This document shows, piece by piece, positions 1 to 7,427 of a stretch of 14,054 nt of DNA; position 1 is the first letter of the stretch; each line of letters begins with the position of its first letter. Location of the stretch: the NCBI GenBank assembly GCA_002440625.1, contig DJUV01000031.1, positions 1-14,054 on the forward strand. The letters run 5' to 3'. The notes beneath the pieces were generated by a model, which made no database searches, was not told the DNA's origin, and saw only the letters and a program-made list of their open reading frames with translations. The stretch comes from Rhodobacteraceae bacterium UBA6273. GTDB taxonomy: Bacteria; Pseudomonadota; Alphaproteobacteria; Rhodobacterales; Rhodobacteraceae. The translations under genes were made by a program, and so were the position numbers.

Positions 1-1
1 C

Positions 2-496
2 CACGATCAGGAAGAGGCGCTGACCATGTCGGACCGGATCGCGGTGATGCGGTCCGGTTCTATCCGCCAGATCGGCGGGCCGCGCGACATCTACGATCAT
101 CCGGCTGAACGCTTCGTGGCCGATTTCATCGGCGACACCAATTTCCTCAACGCGACGCTTCTGTCGGTCGACGGCACTGCGGCGCGGGTCAAGCTCGCCT
201 CGGGCGCCGAGACCACGGTGCGCGCGCCCGCCGAAGGCGCGAAAACCGGTCCGGTCACGCTGGCGGTCCGGCCTGAACATGCGACGCTTACCGGCGCCGA
301 TGGTGCGCTTCTGACGGGGAAGCTTGCCAACATCATCTATTTCGGCACCGACACGCATTTCCATGTGGACCTTGACGGCGGCGGCACCTTTGTCCTTCGC
401 CAGCAGAACCAGCCGGACCAGAAATCGGGCCGCTCTGTCGCCGACCGGGTGGGGATCAGCTTCCCCGCCGGTGTCGGCCAGGTCCTGAGGGATTGA
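2..496 (+). CDS. potA: Polyamine-type ABC transporter ATP-binding protein, C-terminal part (5' end outside window)
   Basis: This is the C-terminal 164 residues of the ATPase that powers the importer encoded downstream; it would sit on the cytoplasmic face bound to the two permeases. The frame is already open at the window edge and begins with [16 protein letters not shown], the switch-histidine (H-loop) region that follows Walker B in importer ATPases, so the Walker A, Q-loop and signature motif lie upstream of the window. The rest matches the C-terminal regulatory/TOBE-type domain of PotA/CysA/MalK-like ATPases, including LAVRPEH at about residues 87-93 of the visible part. The internal ATG at 26 is not a start, because conserved H-loop sequence precedes it. 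The stop at 494-496 is 4 bp before the first permease. The polyamine assignment comes from the neighbouring binding protein; the ATPase alone could serve spermidine/putrescine, iron or sugar systems. Confidence 0.93.
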   Translation, partial: HDQEEALTMSDRIAVMRSGSIRQIGGPRDIYDHPAERFVADFIGDTNFLNATLLSVDGTAARVKLASGAETTVRAPAEGAKTGPVTLAVRPEHATLTGADGALLTGKLANIIYFGTDTHFHVDLDGGGTFVLRQQNQPDQKSGRSVADRVGISFPAGVGQVLRD

Positions 497-500
497 TGCG

Positions 501-1412
501 ATGAGCGACGCTTCCGATTCCGTCGCCCGCCGCACCAGCCGCAACCGCTGGTTCCTGCTGACCCCGGCGCTTGTCGTCCTGACGCTGGCGGCCAGCGGGC
601 CCCTGCTCGTGGTGCTGATCTATTCCTTCCTGACCCCCGGCGACTATGGCGGCGTGGTCTGGAAGCCTTCGACCGACGGCTGGTTCAGCGTGATCCTGCA
701 ACGCGACTTCTTCACCGACGAACTGACCTTCGCCGACGCGCATCTGTCGATCTTCTGGCGCTCGATCTGGCTGTCGCTGATGACAACCATCATCACCTTC
801 GTGATCGGCTTTCCGACCGCCTATTTCATCGCCACACGCCCGGCGAACCGGCGCGACATCTGGATGCTGCTCATCATCATCCCGTTCTGGACCAACCTTC
901 TGATCCGCACCTTCGCGGTGATGGAACTGATCCGCAACGAAGGAACGGTGAACAGCATGCTGATCGCGCTTGGCATCATCGACCAGCCGATCCAGATGCT
1001 CTTCACCGATTTCGCCGTCCTTGTCGGCATGGCCTATGTCTTCCTGCCGCTGATGGTGCTGCCGATCTATGCCTCGATGGAGCGGATGGATTTCAGCCTT
1101 GTCGAGGCCGGCTACGATCTTTACGCAACCCGCTGGCGCGTCCTCAGGAACGTGATCATGCCCCTGGTGAAGCCGGGGGTGATCGCCGGGTCGATCCTCG
1201 TCTTCGTGCCCTCGCTTGGCGCCTATGTCACGCCGCGCGTCCTTGGTGGCGGCAAGCAGCTGATGCTCGGCAACCTGATCGAGCTGCAATTCGGGCAGGG
1301 CCGGAACTGGCCCCTCGGCGCGGCCCTGTCGCTGACGCTTCTCTTCATCGTCACGGTGGCGCTTCTCTTCTATGTCCGCGCCGCGGGAAAGGAGGAGGGG
1401 CATCATGGCTAA
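501..1412 (+). CDS. potB: Polyamine-type ABC transporter permease, PotB-like
   Basis: Inner-membrane permease of 303 residues, the usual size for PotB/PotH. A basic N-terminus (RRTSRNR, about 10-16) precedes a first membrane span at about 19-43. Further hydrophobic spans lie near 88-112, 120-140, 167-192, 225-248 and 272-292, giving the six expected for the BPD_transp_1 fold. The cytoplasmic coupling loop (EAA motif) is visible at about 202-226 (EAGYDLYATRWRVLRNV), where the ATPase docks. The large loop between spans 1 and 2 is typical of the first permease in these operons. The gene starts 4 bp after the ATPase stop, and its last codons overlap the start of the second permease, so the operon is translationally coupled. 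The substrate class is inferred from the binding protein at 2229. Confidence 0.93.
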   Translation: MSDASDSVARRTSRNRWFLLTPALVVLTLAASGPLLVVLIYSFLTPGDYGGVVWKPSTDGWFSVILQRDFFTDELTFADAHLSIFWRSIWLSLMTTIITFVIGFPTAYFIATRPANRRDIWMLLIIIPFWTNLLIRTFAVMELIRNEGTVNSMLIALGIIDQPIQMLFTDFAVLVGMAYVFLPLMVLPIYASMERMDFSLVEAGYDLYATRWRVLRNVIMPLVKPGVIAGSILVFVPSLGAYVTPRVLGGGKQLMLGNLIELQFGQGRNWPLGAALSLTLLFIVTVALLFYVRAAGKEEGHHG

Positions 1413-2205
1413 ACCCTTCGACATCCGCCGGCAGACGGGCTTCAACGCCATCGCGATGGCCTGCTTCGTCCTTCTCTACCTGCCGATCATCCTTCTGGTG
1501 ATCTATTCCTTCAACGCGGGCAGGTCGGTCGCGATCTGGGAAGGCTTCAGCTGGCGCTGGTACATCTCCGCCTGGCAGAACGATCAGGTGCAGTCGGCGA
1601 CGGTACGTTCCCTCATCCTCGCTACCTCTGCGGCGATCTTCTCGACCGCCTGCGCGGTGCCGGCCGCACTCGCGACCACGCGGCAAGGATCGTTCAAGGG
1701 CTATACCTTCGTCTTCGCCCTCATCAACCAGCCCCTGATGGTGCCCGAGATCGTGACGGCGGTGGCGCTTCTCATCGTCTTTGCCGCGGTCAAGGTGGCG
1801 ACCGGCTATACCGGTTTCGGCTATCTCATCCTTGCCCATACCGCCTTCTGCATTCCCTTCGCCTACATGCCGATCCGGGCGCGGCTGCAGGGGATGAACC
1901 TCAATCTCGAACAGGCCGGCGCGGATCTTTACGGCACGCCCTGGCGGGTCTTCCGCCATGTCACCCTGCCGCAGCTCTGGCCCGGCATCCTTGCCGGCGC
2001 GATGCTGGCCTTCGTCACTTCGCTCGACGATGTGGTCATCACCGAATTCGTGAAATCCGCCGGGCAGGACACGCTGCCAACCTACATGCTCGGCCAGATG
2101 CGCCGGGTGGTCACGCCCGAGGTCAACGCCATCTCAAGCGCGCTTCTGGCGATTTCGGTCGTGATGGTCATGGCCTTCTTCTTTCTCAGCAAGACAAGAA
2201 AATAA
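1405..2205 (+). CDS. potC: Polyamine-type ABC transporter permease, PotC-like
   Basis: Second membrane permease, 266 residues from the chosen ATG. The frame is open further back, to an ATG at 1372. The ATG at 1405 is preferred because it follows a strong ribosome-binding site (AAGGAGGAGGGG, about 1389-1400) and removes an arginine-rich extension that is only the previous gene read in another frame. It overlaps the PotB stop by 8 bp (ATGGCTAA). Membrane spans appear near 15-36, 66-90, 105-130, 137-160, 195-215 and 242-262. The EAA coupling loop is at about 169-190 (EQAGADLYGTPWRVFRHVTLP), and the span after it carries SLDDVVITEF, typical of PotC/PotI. It pairs with the PotB-like subunit as a heterodimeric channel. 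Confidence 0.93.
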   Translation: MAKPFDIRRQTGFNAIAMACFVLLYLPIILLVIYSFNAGRSVAIWEGFSWRWYISAWQNDQVQSATVRSLILATSAAIFSTACAVPAALATTRQGSFKGYTFVFALINQPLMVPEIVTAVALLIVFAAVKVATGYTGFGYLILAHTAFCIPFAYMPIRARLQGMNLNLEQAGADLYGTPWRVFRHVTLPQLWPGILAGAMLAFVTSLDDVVITEFVKSAGQDTLPTYMLGQMRRVVTPEVNAISSALLAISVVMVMAFFFLSKTRK

Positions 2206-2228
2206 CCAACCAACAAGGAGGATAAGAC

Positions 2229-3257
2229 ATGAAGATCAGACCCTATCACGTAGCGCTCGCCGCGCTGGTCGCGGCATCCCCGGCTTTCGCCGAGGGCGAG
2301 TTGAACATCTACAACTGGGGCAACTACACCAGCCCCGAGATGATCGCGAAGTTCGAAAAGGAATTCGGCGTCAAGGTCACGGTCACCGACTACGACAGCA
2401 ACGATACCGCGCTCGCCAAGATCAAGGCCGGCGGCCACGGCTTCGACATCGTCGTGCCCTCGGGCACCTATGTGCCGATCTTCATCTCCGAAGGCCTCCT
2501 CATGGAGTCGAAGCCGAACGAGATGGAGAATTTCAAGAACATGGACCCGGCCTGGGTCGATGTCGAGTTTGACCCCGGCCGCAATTACACCGTGCCGTGG
2601 CAGTGGGGCACCGTCGGCATGACGGTCAACACCAGCATCTACAAGGGCGACATCAACACCGCCGCGATCTACCTCGACCCGCCGGAAGAGCTGAAGGGCA
2701 AGATCAACGTCGTGCCGGAAATGGGCGACGTGATGTCCACCGCCATCTACTACATGGGCGGCGAACAATGCACCGACGACAAGGAAGTGCTGAAGAAGGT
2801 CCGCGACAAGCTGGTCGAGGCCAAGCAGTACTGGCTGTCGATGGACTACGGCAACATCGAGAAATACGCCAAGGTCGACCTCGCCGCCGGGGTGAACTGG
2901 AACGGCGCCTCGATGCGGGCCCGGCTTGAGAACAAGGATGTGGCCTATGGCTATCCGGTCACCGGCTATCCGATCTGGATGGACAATGCCGCGATCCTCG
3001 CCGACGCCACCAACGTCGACAACGCCAAGCTGTTCCTCAACTTCATCATGGACCCGGAAAATGCGGCGATGCTGTCGAACTTCGCCCGTTATGCCAACGG
3101 CATCAAAGGCTCCGAGGCGTTCATGGATGAAGAGATGAAGAACGCGCCGGAGATCGTCATCCCGGAAGAACTGAAGGCAGCCGGACGGATGGGCAAGACC
3201 TGCCCGCCCGAAGTGCAGAAGATCTATACGGCGATCTGGACCGAGCTTCAGAAGTAA
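2229..3257 (+). CDS. potD: Periplasmic polyamine-type substrate-binding protein, PotD/PotF family
   Basis: Secreted solute-binding protein of 342 residues, last gene of the importer operon. AAGGAGG lies about 8 bp before the ATG. A signal peptide is clear: KIR, a hydrophobic core and an Ala-Phe-Ala cleavage site, giving mature protein from about residue 22. The mature start ([21 protein letters not shown]) is the hallmark of PotD/PotF. Aromatic pocket residues W30, Y33 and W250, and acid D252 in IWMDN, correspond to E. coli PotD W34, Y37, W255 and D257. E164 and D167 appear to replace PotD D168 and E171. The PotD glutamate 36 position is Asn32. This mapping uses remembered reference sequences, so the exact ligand (putrescine, spermidine or another cationic amine) is uncertain. 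The two cysteines of the mature protein, C181 and C325, could form a disulfide. Confidence 0.92.
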   Translation: MKIRPYHVALAALVAASPAFAEGELNIYNWGNYTSPEMIAKFEKEFGVKVTVTDYDSNDTALAKIKAGGHGFDIVVPSGTYVPIFISEGLLMESKPNEMENFKNMDPAWVDVEFDPGRNYTVPWQWGTVGMTVNTSIYKGDINTAAIYLDPPEELKGKINVVPEMGDVMSTAIYYMGGEQCTDDKEVLKKVRDKLVEAKQYWLSMDYGNIEKYAKVDLAAGVNWNGASMRARLENKDVAYGYPVTGYPIWMDNAAILADATNVDNAKLFLNFIMDPENAAMLSNFARYANGIKGSEAFMDEEMKNAPEIVIPEELKAAGRMGKTCPPEVQKIYTAIWTELQK

Positions 3258-3264
3258 TGCCGAA

Positions 3265-3290
3265 GGCGCGGCCCCTCGCCGGGCCGCGCC
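3265..3290 (+). terminator. Perfect GC hairpin after the polyamine operon
   Basis: GGCGCGGCCC (3265-3274) and GGGCCGCGCC (3281-3290) form a perfect 10-bp stem with a 6-nt loop, starting 8 bp after the binding-protein stop codon. No T-tract follows, so it is not a textbook intrinsic terminator. It could stabilise the mRNA 3' end or assist Rho-dependent or slow intrinsic termination. Nothing else recognisable lies between it and the next gene. Confidence 0.6.
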
Positions 3291-3360
3291 ACCGCCTGCG
3301 ACCGAGAGTCCGGGCCGGACGCAAGAGCAAATCCTTGAAGCCAAGGAGTTTTGCGGGATA

Positions 3361-5487
3361 GTGTGCCGCGCAGCGCAACTCCAACCGGGTGCTTCGATCA
3401 TGCTGGCGTACAGTCGTGCCTTCCGTCCCGTGTCGTACCTCGGTTGCCTGCTTCTCAGCCTCTTTCTTCTGGCGATATCCCCACTGGCAACTGCCGCGCA
3501 GGATGTGGCGGCGACCGCCCCCGCCACCGACAAGCTCGACCAGCTCATCAACCTTCTGAACGACCCCGAGGTTCAGGCCCTCCTGAAGGACAAGGGTGTC
3601 ACGGCTGCCCCCCCTGACGTTGCCGAGCAAGAGGTGACGGATGTGCTTCAGGGCGTGCGCGGCCATATCACCGGGCTTCTTGTCGCGGCAGCCAACCTCG
3701 GGTCGGATTTCAGCGTGGCGCGGTCAAATCTCTGGGATCGTGTCGGTGGCCAGCGCCTTCCCGTCGTTGCCGCCTTCATCCTCATCGTCCTTGGTGCGGG
3801 TTTCGCGGCCAACAAGCTGACGCTCAGACTGCTCCGTGCGCGCGAGGGCAATGAGACCCACGATGCGGAAACCGGCAAGGACCACCACCTCGCGCGGCTG
3901 TTTCAGCCTCTCTCGTTCGCCTTGGCGCTTCTTGTCGCCTTCATGGTGCTGCCCTGGCCGGAAGGGGTCGCCCCTCTGGTGCTGCCCTGGCTTCTGGCCA
4001 CGATGGCGCATTTCGTCATCCAGGTCGCCTCGCGCTTTGTCGAGGCTCATGCCGGCGACATCGGACGGGCGGACAAGGTCGCGCATTGGTGCGCGGCCGT
4101 CAGGCGGTTCTCGCTGGTATTCTTCGTCGGCTGGGCGTTTCTGCACATGCTGGGGGCGCTTGGCTTTACCCGGAACCCGACGCTGCTTGTTGCCTATGTC
4201 TTCAGCGCCGGGCTGATCCTCGTCTGCATCGGGGCGGTCTGGACGCGCCCGGTGGATGCCGGCGCTTCGGCGAGCGCGCGCAAGTTCGTGAACGTGGCGC
4301 TTACGGTCTTCCTGCTCTTTCTGGGCGGTTTGTGGGTTGCCGATCTGACCATCCTGCTCTGGATCGGCATCTACGCGATCCTGATGCCGTTCGTGCTGCC
4401 GCAGGTGACCAAGATTGCCCGTGCCGTGTTCGCCGGCCGGCTGACCGGGCCGGACGACCCCAACGCGAACCTCAAGATGGTGGTGATCGACCGGCTGGCC
4501 CGCCTGGTGGTGATCGCGATCGCCATTGCCTGGTTCGTCCAGATCGTCCACGCCGCCGCCGCCCGCAATCTCGGCGCGGAACGGTCCATCCAGATCTTCT
4601 ACGGGCTGGGTCAGGGCATTGCGGTGCTGATCGCCGCCGACTTCCTCTGGCAGATCATCAAGGCGCTGCTGCTCAGATACGAACTCAGGGCGGCGAGTGC
4701 CACAGGCACGCCAGCCGAGGCTGCCCAGCAGGGCCGCCTTCGGACGCTTCTGCCGATGGTGCGGAATTTCGCCGCCGCCGTCTTTGCCACGGTCACGGTG
4801 CTGATGTTCCTGTCGAGCCTTGGCGTCTCCATCGCGCCCTTGATCGCCGGTGCGGGTGTGTTCGGCGTGGCGCTGGGCTTTGGTTCCCAGACGCTGGTCA
4901 AGGATGTCGTGTCGGGCGTCTTCTACATGCTCGACGATGCCTTCCGGGTGGGTGAATACATCCAGACCGGCAGCTACAAGGGCACGGTCGAATCCTTCTC
5001 TGTCCGCTCGATCCGGCTCCGGCACCATCGCGGTTCGATCTATACCGTTCCTTTCGGCACGCTCGGCGCGGTCCAGAACATGAGCCGCGACTGGGCCAAG
5101 GACAAGTTCATGATCACCGTGCCCTTCGACACCGATCTTGAGAAGGTGAGGAAGATCGCCAAGCAGGTCGGCCTGACCCTGAAGGAAGATCCCGAGTTCG
5201 GCCCCGAAATCATCGAGCCGATCAAGATGAAGGGTGTGGAGCAGATCGGCGACTACGGCCTGATCCTCGGCTTCGGGATGATGGTCAAGCCAAGCGGGAT
5301 GCAGACGATGATCCGCCGCAGGGCCTATGCCATGCTCAAGCAGGAGTTCAAGAACCGCGGGATCGAGTTCGCCTCGCCCACGGTGCAGGTTGCCGGTGAC
5401 GAATCGCAATCGGTCGCTGCCGGGCATGCGGCGAAGATGCTTGCGGACCAGAAAGCACTGGCGGCCGCCGGCGGCGCCGGCGCGTGA
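3361..5487 (+). CDS. Large MscS-family mechanosensitive ion channel
   Basis: Inner-membrane channel of 708 residues that would open under membrane tension to release solutes in osmotic downshock. A signal peptide (about 14-47, ending at PLATAAQD) leads to a short periplasmic segment (about 48-130). Hydrophobic spans follow near 134-155, 181-200, 205-222, 250-270, 274-293, 308-348, 376-396, 412-436 and 468-488. The pore-lining MscS helix is at about 490-521 (GAGVFGVALGFGSQTLVKDV). The beta domain follows, with RVGEYIQTG and VPFGTL, then a cytoplasmic alpha/beta domain to about 675. The size resembles E. coli YbiO-type channels rather than 286-residue MscS. The start is uncertain: the GTG at 3361 has AAGGAG 12 bp upstream, whereas the ATG at 3400 gives a tidier signal peptide but a weak ribosome-binding site. 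The gene stands alone between the transporter and the aldolase-like gene. Confidence 0.9.
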   Translation: MCRAAQLQPGASIMLAYSRAFRPVSYLGCLLLSLFLLAISPLATAAQDVAATAPATDKLDQLINLLNDPEVQALLKDKGVTAAPPDVAEQEVTDVLQGVRGHITGLLVAAANLGSDFSVARSNLWDRVGGQRLPVVAAFILIVLGAGFAANKLTLRLLRAREGNETHDAETGKDHHLARLFQPLSFALALLVAFMVLPWPEGVAPLVLPWLLATMAHFVIQVASRFVEAHAGDIGRADKVAHWCAAVRRFSLVFFVGWAFLHMLGALGFTRNPTLLVAYVFSAGLILVCIGAVWTRPVDAGASASARKFVNVALTVFLLFLGGLWVADLTILLWIGIYAILMPFVLPQVTKIARAVFAGRLTGPDDPNANLKMVVIDRLARLVVIAIAIAWFVQIVHAAAARNLGAERSIQIFYGLGQGIAVLIAADFLWQIIKALLLRYELRAASATGTPAEAAQQGRLRTLLPMVRNFAAAVFATVTVLMFLSSLGVSIAPLIAGAGVFGVALGFGSQTLVKDVVSGVFYMLDDAFRVGEYIQTGSYKGTVESFSVRSIRLRHHRGSIYTVPFGTLGAVQNMSRDWAKDKFMITVPFDTDLEKVRKIAKQVGLTLKEDPEFGPEIIEPIKMKGVEQIGDYGLILGFGMMVKPSGMQTMIRRRAYAMLKQEFKNRGIEFASPTVQVAGDESQSVAAGHAAKMLADQKALAAAGGAGA

Positions 5488-5519
5488 CGCTTCGAGGACC
5501 ACTCCGGGGGGGAATGCCG

Positions 5520-6269
5520 ATGAACCGACCGCTTGGAAATCTCGCCCATCTCGCCGAACGCATCGACCTTGCCGCCGCCTTCCGCTGGACGGCGCGGCTG
5601 AACATGCACGAGGCGGTGGCCAACCACTTCAGCCTCGCCGTCAACGACGATGGCACGCGCTTCCTGATGAACCCCAACGCCCGCCACTTCGCGCGGATCA
5701 GGGCCTCGGACATCCTTGAGATCGACGCCAATGATCCAAAGACGATGGACCGGCCCGATGCGCCCGATCCGACCGCCTGGGGGCTGCATGGCGCCGTCCA
5801 CCGGGCCTGTCCCCACGCGCGCTGCGTCATGCATGTGCATTCCATCCACGCGACGGTGCTGGCCAGCCTCGCCGATTCGCGCTTGCCGCCGATCGACCAG
5901 AACACGGCGATGTTCTACGGCCGCCACGTGATCGACGGCAGCTACGGCGGCATGGCGTTTGAGGAAGAGGGCGCGCGCTGCGCCTCGATGCTGCGCAATC
6001 CGAAGGTCAAGACCATGATCATGGGCAACCACGGTGTCCTCATCATCGGCGACAGCGTGGCCGATACCTTCAACCGGCTTTACTACTTCGAACGCGCGGC
6101 GGAGACCTATATCCGTGCGCTGCAAACCGGACAGCCGTTGCGCGTTCTCTCGGACGAGATCGCCGAAAAGACCGCGCGGGAATGGGAAGCCTATCCCGAC
6201 TCGGCCACGGCGCATCTTTCAGAACTGAAGGCGATCCTCGACAGCGAAGGGTCGGATTACGCCCACTGA
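5520..6269 (+). CDS. Class II aldolase/adducin-family protein, catalytic Glu replaced
   Basis: Cytoplasmic protein of 249 residues with the class II aldolase/adducin fold, the usual family length. The metal-binding histidines are present: H105 and H107 in MHVHS, and H171 in GNHGV. An ungapped comparison of the segment before the HxH motif with E. coli L-fuculose-phosphate aldolase (from memory) aligns W87, H90 and P98, but puts Ala86 where the aldolase has catalytic Glu73. It may therefore bind metal and substrate without classical aldol cleavage. The frame is open back to 5484. The ATG at 5520 is preferred because a G-run (5505-5512) sits at ribosome-binding distance; an ATG at 5514 is too close to it. 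It lies 32 bp after the channel stop and may be co-transcribed. It ends 8 bp before the convergent next gene. The substrate is unknown. Confidence 0.85.
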   Translation: MNRPLGNLAHLAERIDLAAAFRWTARLNMHEAVANHFSLAVNDDGTRFLMNPNARHFARIRASDILEIDANDPKTMDRPDAPDPTAWGLHGAVHRACPHARCVMHVHSIHATVLASLADSRLPPIDQNTAMFYGRHVIDGSYGGMAFEEEGARCASMLRNPKVKTMIMGNHGVLIIGDSVADTFNRLYYFERAAETYIRALQTGQPLRVLSDEIAEKTAREWEAYPDSATAHLSELKAILDSEGSDYAH

Positions 6270-6277
6270 GGGCGGCT

Positions 6278-6595
6278 TCAGAACGTCGCCATGACCTCGT
6301 ACATCACCGGCTCGAAGCGCGAACAAAGCTGCGAAAACCGCCGGTTACGCTCGCGCATTTCAGGTGTTCTCAGCATCGCCAGAAAATCCTGGCGGTCGCG
6401 CCACTGCGAATAGTTGGCGATCCGGGTCTGGGCGTCGTTCATGTGAAGGCCAGCCGCGATGAAGCCGGGCTGGTGGCGGATGAAGTTCTCGTAGGCGTCG
6501 GTCAGCGCATCCATCAGGTCATGCGCGGTGCCGGGCGTCATCTCGAAGGTGGTCAGGACCGTCTGGCCGCTGAAGTCCGGTGTGATCGTCGTCAT
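6278..6595 (-). CDS. Small antibiotic-biosynthesis-monooxygenase (ABM)-fold protein
   Basis: Predicted soluble protein of 105 residues with the ferredoxin-like ABM/dimeric alpha-beta barrel pattern: a beta strand (VLTTFEMTPG, about 13-22), a helix (HDLMDALTDAYENFIRHQPG, 25-44), strands around FIAAGLHMND and TRIANYSQW, a helix at about 69-85 and a final strand (PVMYEVMATF). The W-x-D-R-x-D-F segment near 65-71 is typical of this superfamily. Members include cofactor-free monooxygenases, heme-degrading enzymes and proteins of unknown role; nothing here fixes the reaction. The ATG at 6595 is chosen because GGAGGG lies just upstream; the longer frame to 6658 would place the promoter-like hexamers inside the gene. 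It is convergent with the aldolase-like gene and has its own promoter candidate (6629-6658), so it is probably a single-gene unit. Confidence 0.82.
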   Translation of the reverse strand: MTTITPDFSGQTVLTTFEMTPGTAHDLMDALTDAYENFIRHQPGFIAAGLHMNDAQTRIANYSQWRDRQDFLAMLRTPEMRERNRRFSQLCSRFEPVMYEVMATF

Positions 6596-6628
6596 GGTGC
6601 CTCCCTCCGCTCCCGCGCGCCTGATCCG

Positions 6629-6658
6629 ACTATCGCGCCCGGATGGGGCGACTGTCAA
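6629..6658 (-). promoter_or_regulatory. Sigma-70-type promoter candidate for the ABM-fold gene
   Basis: Reading the minus strand, a perfect TTGACA (6658-6653) is followed after 18 bp by GATAGT (6634-6629; four of six matches to TATAAT). The predicted transcription start would fall near 6622, about 27 bp before the chosen ATG, leaving room for the GGAGGG ribosome-binding site. The position between the ParA-type gene stop and the ABM-fold gene fits an independent promoter. Confidence 0.5.
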
Positions 6659-6681
6659 AGGCTAGGAGCGGTTAGGGGAGG

Positions 6682-7314
6682 TCAGCCGTTCAGCTTCGCC
6701 AGAACCTCGTCGGTCAGGGCGGCAACCTCGTCCTTCACTGCCTTGGTGCCGGCTTCTTCCGCGCCAAGGCCCTGGCCCAGCGTCTCGGCATAGGCGACCC
6801 GGTTCGCCAGCCGCGCCTCGGCCAGCCCCGCGGAAAGCTCGCCCGCTGCCCGCGCCACATCCTCCGACAGCCGCGTGCCCTGCCGGACCCGGTTCAGGAC
6901 CATCCAAGCTGCCTTGCGTTCGCGTGCGGCAAGGTCAAGAACCCCGTCCGTCGCCCAGAGGTCGACATGGCTGGATGCCACCGGCACCAGGATGAGATCA
7001 GCTTCGCGAAGAGCGGGGCGCAGGTCGGCATCGACCTTTGGCGGTGTGTCGATGATGACGATATCGGCGCTGCGCTTCAGCTTTTCGCATTCATAGGACA
7101 CGCCCCAGGCGGAGGAAGTCGAAAACTCCATCCCCGGATCGCCGAGCCTTTCCCGCCGCGCCATGAACCAGCGCCCGAGCGAGCCTTGCGGATCGGTATC
7201 GAGAAGCGCCACCGTCAGCCCTCGCCTCGTGCAGGCGACGGCGAGGTTGACCGCCAGCGTGGTCTTGCCGGAACCGCCCTTTTGTTGGACGACAGCAATC
7301 ACCTTTCCCGCCAT
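6682..7314 (-). CDS. Orphan ParA/MinD-family partition-type ATPase
   Basis: Predicted cytoplasmic ATPase of 210 residues. The deviant Walker A motif with its signature lysine is at 12-19 (KGGSGKTT), Walker A' at 39-45 (DTDPQGS) and Walker B at 86-92 (VIIDTPP). This is the ATP-dependent dimer, surface-gradient type of ATPase that positions plasmids, chromosomes, chemoreceptor clusters or other cargo. The size fits short ParA proteins that lack an N-terminal DNA-binding domain. No parB-like gene, chemotaxis cluster or carboxysome gene is next to it, so the cargo cannot be named. The ATG at 7314 is preferred over an upstream ATG at 7401 because conserved family sequence begins at MAGKVIAVVQQKGG and a G-run (GGGGGGT) lies just upstream. 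It is 113 bp downstream of the quinone-oxidoreductase gene on the same strand. Confidence 0.88.
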   Translation of the reverse strand: MAGKVIAVVQQKGGSGKTTLAVNLAVACTRRGLTVALLDTDPQGSLGRWFMARRERLGDPGMEFSTSSAWGVSYECEKLKRSADIVIIDTPPKVDADLRPALREADLILVPVASSHVDLWATDGVLDLAARERKAAWMVLNRVRQGTRLSEDVARAAGELSAGLAEARLANRVAYAETLGQGLGAEEAGTKAVKDEVAALTDEVLAKLNG

Positions 7315-7427
7315 GGGACCCCCCGCTGAAAATTTCTGCAACGCAGCATAACGCAAGGGGGCGGGGATTGCACGGGCAGATGTCTGGCCCGGGCACCGCA
7401 ATGGCAGTCGAATTGCCGCAGCGCCGC

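Noticed and set aside
456..1451. 331-codon minus-strand frame opposite the PotB-like gene
   Set aside because: Charged low-complexity translation without domains; the plus strand encodes a six-span permease.
2..3257. Iron(III)-type (Fbp) importer as the identity of the ABC operon
   Set aside because: The binding protein carries the YNW..Y and WMD polyamine-pocket signatures, and there are two separate permeases as in Pot systems rather than one fused FbpB-type permease.
2082..3551. 489-codon minus-strand frame spanning the binding-protein gene and the intergenic hairpin
   Set aside because: Low-complexity His/Asp/Val/Gly composition and no recognisable family; it runs across two real genes and a spacer.
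3724..5502. Long open frame (592 codons) on the minus strand opposite the MscS-family gene
   Set aside because: It is rich in Asp, Arg, His and Gly with no domain or membrane pattern, the typical shadow of a GC-rich gene. The plus-strand frame has clear MscS motifs.
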